Source: Fibrobacter succinogenes (GTDB taxonomy: Bacteria > Fibrobacterota > Fibrobacteria > Fibrobacterales > Fibrobacteraceae). Taken from it: a DNA stretch of 64,000 bases. Shown here one piece after another: positions 51,629 to 61,600 of this stretch. Numbering within the stretch: the first letter of the stretch is position 1; each line of letters starts with the position of its first letter. Location of the stretch: contig CACWJY010000004.1 of assembly GCA_902761355.1 (NCBI GenBank), positions 1 to 64,000 on the forward strand. The letters are read 5' to 3'. The position numbers were made by a program, and so were the translations under genes. Below the pieces are notes generated by a model, which ran no database searches, was not told the DNA's origin, and worked only from the letters and a program-made list of their open reading frames with translations.

Positions 51629-53488
51629 ATGAGAGCAAAACTTAATTTTAGGCAAGCTCTGCCTATGACCCTTCTGTCGGCATCGCTTGCCATGGTCGCC
51701 TGCGATTTTGGATCCGATTCCAAGGAAACCCGAGATAACAACCCGGTGTTACCAGGCAATTCGATTGGCGAAGGTTCTAACGAGTCCTCAGTTGTTGAAA
51801 CGGCAGAGGACTTGCTGAACTGTACCGAAAGCCGCGAAGGCAATATAGCCAAGGTGCTAAGCGAAAATGCCTTCTATGAGTGCGAGAGTGGGCGCTGGAA
51901 CAAGGTTACTGCACCCAAAACGACGCCGAGTGACACCTCATCAAATGGTATTTCATCGAGTGATATTTCTCCGAGTGGAAATTCTTCGGCTGGCGAAACC
52001 CAGATGTCAAGTTCCTCTTGGGCGATCGACACGCCTCCGACTGCAGCACCAGCCACCCACTGCTTTGAACCTTGGTATGGCAGCGACGGAATTAACCGCA
52101 TTGAGACTGGCTATGACAACGGCACAGGCACCTCGGGCTACTGGTACAATTATGGCGACGATCCTGATGGAGGCATGTCCGTCATTGAATGGCCGATTCC
52201 GGCCATCGGATATGATTCCGATTGGCTTAATCCGATTATTGAATATTGCGGCGGTTTTTGCGGAAAATACATACTCAGCAAGGGAATCCTAGAATATGAC
52301 CCTTATGTAGGTCTAGGCTTTAACTTGGCAGGACTCGATGATCTTCAGGGGAATGGAAAACCTGTGCCGGTCGACGCTTCGGCGATGGGTGGAATCCGCG
52401 TAACCTACAGCTCCGAGACCACAATGACTCTCGAATTGGGACTTGGCGAAGAAAAGGACAAGGAAATTGGTTACGATAATCCGTCTGTCACGCTTCCGAA
52501 AACAGTATCCCAGACGACGAAGGCATTCCCCTGGAGTCAGTTCAGGCAAGCCGGCTGGGGATCGAGTAAGATTACCGGCGAAGAGGCCGCGAAAATACTG
52601 GTTGCGATCCGCTTTAGAATCCAGGGCAAGGACGGATTGACGGGCAATTTCAATATCACAAGGGTTGAAGCTTACAATCCTGGGGATTGTGCTTCGTTTG
52701 TACCTCCCGTATTTTCGTCCAGTTCCAAAAACGTGAATTCTAGCAGCAGCAGTAAGCCCATCTCTAGTTCCAGCAGCATTCGTTCTAGCAGTAGTGACGA
52801 AAATGCTGTCGGCATCAAGCCGAGCGACTCTTTTGAGACCTGGAGCGGAGCCTATAGCACAGAACGAATCTATACAGGGTTTGTGACGGATATGGACGAT
52901 GGGGGCTACTGGTATGAATATAACGATTCCGAAGATGGCGGCAAGTCTAAAATTAATTGGATGGAACCTCTAGGCAATGAATACGACGAAAAGTCTTTTC
53001 AGCCCGTCATTGATGTTTGCTCAGGTGTTTGCGGAACCTTCCTACTAGACAAGGGAGACCTGCAATATGACCCGTACGTGGGTATAGGCTTTGACTTGGC
53101 CGGTCACGATGCAAACGGGAACCTTGTTCTGGCCGATGCCTCTAGCATGGAGGGCGTATGCATTGGGTATATTTCGGATGCTTCAATTACAGTTGAAATG
53201 AGCCTTGGCGAAGCAAAAGACAGGGCTCTTGATTACGATGTTCCGAATACATTACTTCCCAAAGCGACCGGATACAAAGTAAAGGAGATCCCCTGGGAAA
53301 AATTCACACGGTCCGGTTGGGGAAAAGGAGAAAACATTACGGGAATACAGGCCGCCAAGACGCTCGGCTCGCTCAGGTTCAAAATTCAAGGTAAGGACGG
53401 AACCAAGGGTGATTTCAACATCATGGCGGTTGGTCCCTATAGTAATGGCAGCTGCAACTTAATGGCAGCGGTACCGGTGCTTCCCTAG
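51629..53488 (+). CDS. Lipoprotein with duplicated carbohydrate-binding-like domain and Ser-rich linkers
   Basis: A 619-residue lipoprotein (lipobox AMVAC). Two homologous domains of about 200 residues (one from HCFEPWYGSDGINRIETGY, the other from SFETWSGAYSTERIYTGF) each contain a YWYxY segment, a CGGFCGKY/CSGVCGTF Cys pair, YDPYVGLGFNLAG/YDPYVGIGFDLAG and FRIQGKDG/FKIQGKDG. Poly-Ser linkers typical of Fibrobacter surface proteins join them. The fold resembles CBM11/galactose-binding domains but the ligand is unknown. AGGAGG lies 8 nt before the ATG. Single-gene unit with its own terminator. Confidence 0.78.
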   Translation: MRAKLNFRQALPMTLLSASLAMVACDFGSDSKETRDNNPVLPGNSIGEGSNESSVVETAEDLLNCTESREGNIAKVLSENAFYECESGRWNKVTAPKTTPSDTSSNGISSSDISPSGNSSAGETQMSSSSWAIDTPPTAAPATHCFEPWYGSDGINRIETGYDNGTGTSGYWYNYGDDPDGGMSVIEWPIPAIGYDSDWLNPIIEYCGGFCGKYILSKGILEYDPYVGLGFNLAGLDDLQGNGKPVPVDASAMGGIRVTYSSETTMTLELGLGEEKDKEIGYDNPSVTLPKTVSQTTKAFPWSQFRQAGWGSSKITGEEAAKILVAIRFRIQGKDGLTGNFNITRVEAYNPGDCASFVPPVFSSSSKNVNSSSSSKPISSSSSIRSSSSDENAVGIKPSDSFETWSGAYSTERIYTGFVTDMDDGGYWYEYNDSEDGGKSKINWMEPLGNEYDEKSFQPVIDVCSGVCGTFLLDKGDLQYDPYVGIGFDLAGHDANGNLVLADASSMEGVCIGYISDASITVEMSLGEAKDRALDYDVPNTLLPKATGYKVKEIPWEKFTRSGWGKGENITGIQAAKTLGSLRFKIQGKDGTKGDFNIMAVGPYSNGSCNLMAAVPVLP

Positions 53489-53545
53489 CGGCAAAAGGGA
53501 TTCCTACAATCTGCTTGCATCTTTCTTATTTAAACAAAAATATAC

Positions 53546-53575
53546 AAATGGCGTTGACTTTCTCGACGCCATTTT
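53546..53575 (+). terminator. Rho-independent terminator after the duplicated-domain lipoprotein
   Basis: A 12-bp stem aaatggcgttga/tcgacgccattt (one G-U pair) with a 5-nt loop, followed by T-rich sequence. Confidence 0.75.
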
Positions 53576-53622
53576 CTAATTTTGGCTACGAAAATCTTAC
53601 AAGTACAGGAGTTCTTTACAAA

Positions 53623-55242
53623 ATGTGGAACGAAAAGTATATCGCCAAGCTGGATAACTACCTGGCCCAGGCCCAGGCAGCTGGTGGCGCTGCTCGTGTC
53701 GATAAGCAGCACCAGTCCGGAAAGTGCACGGCCCGCGAACGCATGGAAATGCTGTTCGACCAAGGTACGTTTGTTGAAGTCGGTGCACTCCGCAAGTCGA
53801 GCAACCGCGTGCTCAAAGAAAGCAAGGTCGTCCTGGGTGACGGCGTCGTGACCGGTTACGGCAAGGTGAACGGCCGTCTGGTGTTTGCATCCTCCCAGGA
53901 CTTTACGGTGGGTGGCGGCTCCTTGGGTCAGTGCCACGCCGAAAAGATTTGCCGCGTGATGGACATGGCTGTCGAAGCCGGCGCCCCGTTTGTCGCCATG
54001 AACGATAGCGGTGGAGCCCGTATCGACGAAGGCGTGTTCTCGCTCGCTGGCTATAGCGCCATCATGGCCCGCAACGTTTGGGCTTCTGGCGTGATTCCGC
54101 AGATTGCCGTGATCATGGGCCCCTGCGCTGGTGGCGCCTGCTATTCTCCGGCACTCAGCGACTTCATTTTCATGACCCAGAACACGAGCCAGATGTTCCT
54201 CACCGGCCCGGCAGTCGTGAAGCAGGTGATGGGCGAAAACATCACCGCCGCCGAACTCGGTGGCGCTCCGGTGCACATGGCAAAGTCCGGCGTGGCTCAC
54301 TTCATGTACGAAGACGACAAGAAGTGCCTCGAAGGTGTCCGCAAGCTCCTCAGCTACTTGCCGCAGAGCAACCGCAAGGAATCTGCCGAATGCAACTGCA
54401 AGATTGCCGAAGCCGCCAAGAACGACGAAGGTTTCTTCAAGAAGCTGTTCTCCAAGTCCGAATCGACCGAAGTTGCCGCTTCCTTCGACAACAGCGCCTC
54501 TATCCAGGACATCGTTCCGGATAACTACAAGCAGGCCTACGACGTGAAGTCCGTGATTGCCGCCTTTGCCGATGCCGACAGCTTCTTTGAAGTGCAGAGC
54601 GACTGGGGCAAGAACGTGGTGATCGGCTTTGCTCGCCTGAACGGCGAAGCCATCGGTATCGTGGCTAACCAGCCGAAGGTGCTCGCCGGTTCCTTGGACG
54701 TGGACGGTTCCGACAAGGCTGGCCGCTTTGTTCGCTTCTGCGACGCGTTCAACATTCCGCTCTTGGCCCTCGCTGACGTTCCGGGTTACATGCCGGGTTC
54801 TAAGCAGGAATACTCGGGCATCATCCGCCACGGAGCAAAGCTCCTTTATGCCTTTGCCGAAGCAACCGTGCCGAAGGTGACTCTCATTCTGCGTAAGGCT
54901 TTCGGTGGTGCTTACATCGCCATGAACAGTAAGGACGTGGGCGCCGACTACGTGTTCGCCCTCCCGATTGCCCAGGTGGCCGTGATGGGTGCCGAAGGTG
55001 CCGTGGAAATCATCAACAAGAAGGAAATCGCTGCAGCTCCGGATCCGGTGGCCGCTCGCGCCCAGTGCATCGCCAAGTACGAAGAAGAACTGATGAACCC
55101 CTACGTTGCCGCCTCCATGGGCGTGGTCGACGAAGTGATTCACCCGGCCGATGTTCGCAAGCGCCTGATTACCGCCTTTGAAGCCTTGAAGACCAAGGAT
55201 CAGAAGCGTCACTGGAAGAAGCACGCGAACATACCGCTGTAA
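53623..55242 (+). CDS. Acyl-CoA carboxylase/methylmalonyl-CoA carboxyltransferase subunit
   Basis: A 539-residue biotin-dependent carboxyltransferase. Typical stretches: GKCTARERMEMLFDQGTFVE, the N-half oxyanion region GAPFVAMNDSGGARIDEGV and GPCAGGACYSPAL, and the C-half VPGYMPGSKQEYSGIIRHGA and RKAFGGAYIAMNSK. It matches the 12S/beta subunits of propionyl- or methylmalonyl-CoA carboxylases and decarboxylases. In a succinate producer it may belong to a methylmalonyl-CoA branch or to acyl-CoA carboxylation. The partner biotin-carrier genes are not in the window. The ATG at 53623 fits the family N-terminus; AGGAG is 12 nt upstream. Confidence 0.88.
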   Translation: MWNEKYIAKLDNYLAQAQAAGGAARVDKQHQSGKCTARERMEMLFDQGTFVEVGALRKSSNRVLKESKVVLGDGVVTGYGKVNGRLVFASSQDFTVGGGSLGQCHAEKICRVMDMAVEAGAPFVAMNDSGGARIDEGVFSLAGYSAIMARNVWASGVIPQIAVIMGPCAGGACYSPALSDFIFMTQNTSQMFLTGPAVVKQVMGENITAAELGGAPVHMAKSGVAHFMYEDDKKCLEGVRKLLSYLPQSNRKESAECNCKIAEAAKNDEGFFKKLFSKSESTEVAASFDNSASIQDIVPDNYKQAYDVKSVIAAFADADSFFEVQSDWGKNVVIGFARLNGEAIGIVANQPKVLAGSLDVDGSDKAGRFVRFCDAFNIPLLALADVPGYMPGSKQEYSGIIRHGAKLLYAFAEATVPKVTLILRKAFGGAYIAMNSKDVGADYVFALPIAQVAVMGAEGAVEIINKKEIAAAPDPVAARAQCIAKYEEELMNPYVAASMGVVDEVIHPADVRKRLITAFEALKTKDQKRHWKKHANIPL

Positions 55243-55303
55243 TGAGACCGCTCGGCTCTATTGCATCATGTAAAATGTGATATCGCCTCGCTCTCGCAAC
55301 CGC

Positions 55304-55338
55304 CCTCGGTTAACACCCGAGGGCTTTGTTGCTCACAG
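55304..55338 (+). repeat. Direct repeat copy 1 with terminator-like hairpin
   Basis: It reads cctcggttaacacccgaggg followed by ctttgttgctcacag. The stem cctcgg/ccgagg and T-rich flank may end transcription of the carboxyltransferase gene. Confidence 0.7.
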
Positions 55339-55452
55339 AAGACCGCGCGAGCTGCAAATAAGTCGGTTCTTACGATTGGCTCGTGCTCCCACCTAAAGGT
55401 GGCCATGTCCACATAAGCACTAAAGCGCTAAGTGGCCAAAGGTCGCCACCGT

Positions 55453-55487
55453 CCTCGGTTAACACCCGAGGGCTTTGTTGCTCACAG
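55453..55487 (+). repeat. Direct repeat copy 2 with terminator-like hairpin
   Basis: Matches the copy at 55304-55338 base for base except for the first position and lies 149 bp downstream in the same orientation. Confidence 0.7.
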
Positions 55488-55526
55488 TAGTTTTAAGCCT
55501 ACAGTTGTAAACAAATTAACTTTTGT

Positions 55527-55552
55527 AAAACGGCTCGCTTGCGGGCCGTTTT
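55527..55552 (+). terminator. Terminator before the sprA-like gene
   Basis: A 12-bp stem aaaacggctcgc/gcgggccgtttt (one G-U pair) with a 2-nt loop, followed by TCTGCTT. It separates the repeat region from the sprA-like gene. Confidence 0.7.
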
Positions 55553-55693
55553 CTGCTTATATCACGAACGAAAAATCATTCAAAACACCAAAATTTTTCT
55601 ATTTTCGCACAAATTGCGGGATTTTTCTGTAATTTATGTGGTTTTGCTTGGTGCAAATTCAGTATTTTATGGAAACCTGTATAGAAAAAGACT

Positions 55694-58600
55694 GTGTTTT
55701 TTGAAGGTCTAAAACGTCTGTGGTTTGCGGCGGGAATTTCCCTTGCCGTAGGAGTCGCTTGGTCCCAGAGCGATTCTGTTTCTGTCGTGTCTGCAAATGA
55801 CGCCGAAACCACGGAGAGCGACCCGGCAGAGACCGAATGGCAGCCCACCTACCAGTACATTTCGCTACCGCCCTCGGTAACACCCCTTAACGGGCTTTTG
55901 CCTTTTGGCGGAATCGGGGCTTCGCCCAGACTCATGAGCACCTCGAAGGGACAGGTCTTTACCCACGATATTGATGTTTCGACCCGTGAAATGGACGTGA
56001 GTGAAAAACGCGTGAACTCGGTTTCTCGTGACACGACCACCCTATGGACGGCGCACTACCCCGAACTGGCGGACTACGTGTCCGACATGTACAGTATCGG
56101 CCAAAAGAGGCTGTGGCTGAACGACCTGGTAGGCAAGGCGAACGATGGCTACGAAACCCCCGAGACAGGTTCTGTATTCGACATTACCATCCCGGTGACC
56201 ATGCCCGCGTGGATGCGAGACTTTGGCTTAGATAAACCGAAGCTGATGCTCCAGGGTACCATGGATATCCGCCTGAAGGGTTACGGCGAAAAGGACGATG
56301 CCGAAGGCAGCACCAACACAAGCCTATGGCCAAGCCCCACTCTCAATTACACGCCGAACTTCATGGTGAAGGGTAAAATCGGCCCCTACATTACCGTCGA
56401 AATCAACAACGTCGAAGAAGGTCTTGGCGCCCGCAACCAGGTGCGCGTGGTTTACGAGGAATCGTACAAAGACGAATTCGAAGACTACATTTTGCAACGC
56501 GTCGAAGCCGGTACCACAAACCTCGCCTTGACGGGTACGGAGCTTACGGGTTACTCCGAAAACCACCAGGGCCTGTTCGGTATCAAGGCCGACTGGAAAC
56601 TGGGTGACTGGCGCCTAACGACTATCGCCTCACAGGACGGCGGCGACCAAGAAGAATACAGCCTAAAGGCAAGCGAGACCACGACCGAGTTCCAGATTCT
56701 GGACAAGCAGTTTATCGCCTACCGCTATTACTTCTTGAACCTAGAGGCAAGGAACGCCTACATTAACGCGGCTATCGCAGGACGCAGCACCTCCAGCTAC
56801 CCCGCAACCAACCTTAAACTTTACAAGCGCGGCGCGACCAACACGACAACGGGCGTGATCGACAACGTGATTGTCGTGTACACGACCCCGAGCGGAAAGA
56901 CCATCGAAAAGAAAGTAGAACGCATGGTCGAAATCCCGAGCAGCGACTTCACCTACGATTCTAAGACCGGCGTGCTCAAGGTGAACGGAGTCAACCGCAA
57001 CACCTTACTTGCCGCAAGCTGGTCGAACGACGGAACAGGCCGCGTAGGAACCACGGTGCGCGACGGAGCAAAGGTCGTACTAATTCAGTGGGACGCCACG
57101 CTCTCGGAACTCACGGACATCGACAAGCTCATGCTCCGTAACGTTTATTCTATCGGCATTTCCGATGCAAGTTCGTCGAACTTTGTGCTACGTATGAAAA
57201 ACAAGGCCGGCATTTCGGGGAGTTTCCTCAAGACCCTGGGCCTTGTCGACACGACCACGGGAACGCCCCTTGTTAACGACGCTACGATCTTCAAGAAAGA
57301 CGCCGCCGGTAACTACACGGGAGAAATGTGGCTCCCCTGTAAACCGCTCTCGCAATACTCCGGTTCAAACGCGACCGAACGCGCAAGGCAAAACTGCTTG
57401 GAACCTTTGCGACTGCTAGACTCCACCGCCGCCATGGCGCAACTCTACACGCTCCCGGTCTACAACCTTTCGCGCTACACGAACCGTTTCTACTTTGAAT
57501 CCGTCGGTAAGCGCCGCAGTTCGACTATCAGCGTGCGCGACCCGAGCTCCAGCTACTCCGTAAGCGGAAGCTCCTGTATGGATATCTCTCCGGGAACCGA
57601 AAAGGTGACCGCAGGTTCTATCACCCTTGTTCGCGGCACCGACTACGAAGTCAACTATGAACTCGGCCAGATCGAACTCTTGAGCGAACGAGCTCTTGAC
57701 CCGAACAAAGAAATCAAGGTAAGCTACGAATGCGAGCCCCTGTTCGAAATCGACAACAAGTTGTTGCTAGGCGCCCGCGCCGAACTCCCGCTTGACCTAT
57801 ACGGCATGGGCGCGGGTTCCGTATTCGGCATCACAGCCCTCTACAAGAGCCAGACCACTACGGCAAAGACGCCGACGCTTGGTAACGAACCTTATTCCAG
57901 CGTACTGTGGGGCATGAACCTCCGTCTGCAAGACACCATCCCCGCACTGACCGAACTGGTCAACATGATTCCGGGCATCAACACGACGGCTCAATCGAGC
58001 TGGAGGTTCGAAGCCGAATTCGCTGCAAGCCGACACAACGCCAACACCAGTGACCGTCAGACCGCCCTTGTCGAAGACTTTGAAGCGACCGCCTCCGGCC
58101 TGGTCTACCCGCTCTCTAGACTCTCTTGGTACCAGGCGTCGCCTCCGGGTGGCGTACAATCCAACCTGTCAACTTATATCGAAAGCCAGGATTTCAAGCA
58201 CCAGGGCGAATTTATCTGGCACAGCAACAACACGGAACTCTACAAGAACATCTACCCCAACGTTGGCAACTCCGATGTCGACAACCAGCACCTGACCGTT
58301 CTCAAAATGACGCTACGCGCAAATGACAACCTGTCGGGTAATTCTTGGGGCGGTATCATGCGCCCGAACAGCAGCTACTACCAAGACCTAAGCGACATGA
58401 AGTACATCGAAGTGGTGGCACGCGGAAACGTCGGCTCCATTTACCTAGACCTTGGCCTTATCAGCGAAGACCTTGCCATTGCCGGTTACGAACCGAACGG
58501 AATATACAACGGCGAAAACGACTTAGGTACGACAACGGCACTGCACGACAAGGGCCTTGACGGATTGACCGGCGCAGATGAAACCCGCCAGATGTGGGAC

Positions 58601-61600
58601 TGCCGTATTTCGGGTTGTGTACCTACAGTCTACAGCACCTTAAATTCCGACGCATCGACAACCGATATTGCCCGCGACAACTACAACGACAACCTAGACG
58701 AAGAAAGCGACCCGCCCGTTGCAATCAACGGAACCGAAAACAACTCGGGCGAACGTTCCTACGATACCGAAGATATTAACCGTAACGGCTCCCTCGACAC
58801 GGACATCAGCTTTGTACGTTACCGCATCGACTTGTCCGACATGGACAAGGCTCACTTCGAAGAACTCAAGAATGGTTGGCGCAAATGGCGCATTCCCCTG
58901 AACCAGTACGACACCATCGTTTCTCCGACCGGTAACGATTACAGGACGATTCTCGCCGAAGCCCAGTTCAGCAGACTTTGGCTTGGTAAGTTGAACAACG
59001 GCGTCTCCGAAGCCAAGGTGCAGATTGTAGGCCTTGCCGTCATGGGGAACGCCTGGGAAGAAACGACCGTTGCCGACCTTTACCAGACAACTTCTAACGA
59101 GAACTCGCAAATTGTCGAAGTGAACGGAATCGAAACCAAGGTTACAGAATCGATTACCGCCAAAGATACGACCTACATCAGCGTTACAACCATCAACAAC
59201 CGCGAAAACGCAAACAAGTATCACAAGTCGCCCAACACGACAACTGAACGCGATTCCGACTCCAACGCCCCGCTCAAAGAAACGGCCCTTGTCCTGGACT
59301 ACCACAACATGAGACCCGGCCAAGAAGTGGGCGTAACAAGAATATTTGAAACAGATGTCAAGGACTTCTCTAGCTACCGTTCACTTAAGATGGAAATCCA
59401 TTACGAGACCGACGCAACATCGGTTCCGGTGCGATTCGCCATCCAGTTCGGTGAAGGTTCGCTCGAAGGTTCCAAGGATTACTACGAATGGAGCTTCCGC
59501 CCGGTCAACTACTCCTGCAAGGGCTCCGAACGCGTTCAAGACTGCCACGAACGCAACTGGCTCGAAAACGCATTCGCCATGGACGTGGCCGACTTCTCGG
59601 ACCTCAAGCGTGGCCGTCGTCCGCCTTACCTGAACGCAGTCGAAAAGGACTTGGGCGGCGCACGTGACGAAAAGTTGAAACTTGTCGGTAACCCCTCCAT
59701 CACGAGCATCGACTGGATGCGATTCGTGATTATCGCCGACTCCAGCGCCTCCGAAGACGACTTGAAGGGAACCTTCTGGCTCGACGACCTCAGACTTTCT
59801 GACATGGATACCGAATGGGGCTACGCCGCACGTACGGGCGGCCAGGTGAACTTCGCCGACTTTATTTCTTTGTCTGGAACGGTACGTTACCAGGACGGTG
59901 CATTCGCGACCCTTTCGACCACGAACGGTTCACCGAAACCCAAGACCTCAGTGGCAGCCTCTCAGCTTGATGTAGCCAGCGACTTCACGATGAACCTGAA
60001 CAAGTTCCTCGACGATAGCGCCGGATTCCACATTCCGCTTTCGTTCGGTTACCACAGTTCGACCAAGCGCCCCTACATGAAGCCCACCGACGACATGATG
60101 CTTAAAAAGAGCAGCTTCGTAGACCTCACGGGAGACATGTTCCAGAACAGGCTCGAAGTCGATTCCGACAAGGAAGAACAGGAATTGCGTGACAATGCGG
60201 AATCAAAAGGTTACCAGTCCTACACGCGCGAAAGAAACATCGGCATCAGCTACCGTAAAGATTACCATGCTCACGACAGCAAGATTGGCGAAGTCATGTC
60301 GCAAATCTTCTTGGACCGTCCGGCATTCAGCTACTCCTACAACGAATCCGAAGGCCGTTCAACCTCATCGGCAGACTCAACTTATTCTTACCACACGATT
60401 ATCGAATATAAGTTGGGAACCTTCAGCCTGTTCCGTTTCAAGCCTCTCGATGGGCTATCAAAGTACGACTGGCTCAAGCCGATTTCTAAAACCGAATTCG
60501 AGCCCTGGCCGCAGACCTTCGACCTTACCATTTTCGATCTTAACTACGTACGCTATGTAAACCAGAACCGCGACCCGGACTACGTGGAACCGCAAGTCGA
60601 TAAGATTGTCACCTACACGACAGAACTGAACCACAAGCTGAACATGCGCTGGAACATTTTCTCGTTCCTCACCACAAGTTACTCGCTGAACATCAAGCGT
60701 GACATGTACGGTGGCGGTGACCGCGAAGCGTTCGTGAAAAAGAACTTCTTTACCTCTCGTGATGGTGGTCTGTTTGCAAGCGACTACATCTTTGACTACG
60801 ACCATACCGACCGTCGCGTTTACGTTTCGGGCGACAGTATCGTGGCTATCCCCTACGACACCATTCCCAAGGTGGACGCAAACGGCAACCTGCTCGCCAT
60901 CGACATGCAGAATCCTGAATCCTACGAAATCCGCTACGATACCACCGTGTTCTACAAGGTCGATAGCGTGGGCTCTAGGGAATACGGCCGCTCCTACGGT
61001 ATTCTGCGTAACGAACGTGCACGTAACCAGCAATTCAAAATCGGATTTAACCCGAAGCTGATTCCGTTTATCCCGTTCACGACGAACTTCAGTTCCGACT
61101 TTAATCAGCAAAAGACAATCCCCGACGACTTTGACTTTAGGGACGAAACAACCATCGAGAAAAACTACTGGACCATTTCGCAAACGAACCGCTTCGAATT
61201 CTCGCCGTCCTTGAAGGTCCTCGAATTGGCGCGCTCCTTCGGCAAAGAAAATCCAGTCGCAACCGCATTCGACAAAGTCAAGTGGCGCGAAGTACGCTTT
61301 AACTGGACCGCAAGCACCAACACCGTAGGCGAAAACTTCACCTTGGCACAGCTCTACGAAGAACAGGGCGTGACTCCGCTCCAGTACTACCTTTACGGCC
61401 TAGGTCTCGGCAACGGTTACAGGAACCGCGGTTTCTACAACATCGTCACCGGCGACATGGGTCTTGACCACCGCGACGACTACCGCCACTTTGCACAATA
61501 CCGCAACCATCATGTAGACACGCTCGTTTACCAGGGCAACTTCCGTCACTCCGTATCGCGCCAGTTCCAGGTGGGTACTGGAATCACGCTCCCAATCTGG

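Larger units (their letters stand above)
55243..55693. other. Intergenic stretch with tandem hairpin repeats
   Basis: No convincing gene. It contains two near-identical 35-bp repeats (55304-55338 and 55453-55487), a copy of the small hairpin repeat also seen at 38479-38505 (55414-55433) and a strong terminator-like hairpin at 55527-55552. A small transcript covering the repeats cannot be excluded. Confidence 0.6.

Noticed and set aside
55304..55487. CRISPR array
   Set aside because: There are only two repeat copies, separated by 114 bp, and each is a terminator-like hairpin. No cas genes are in the window.
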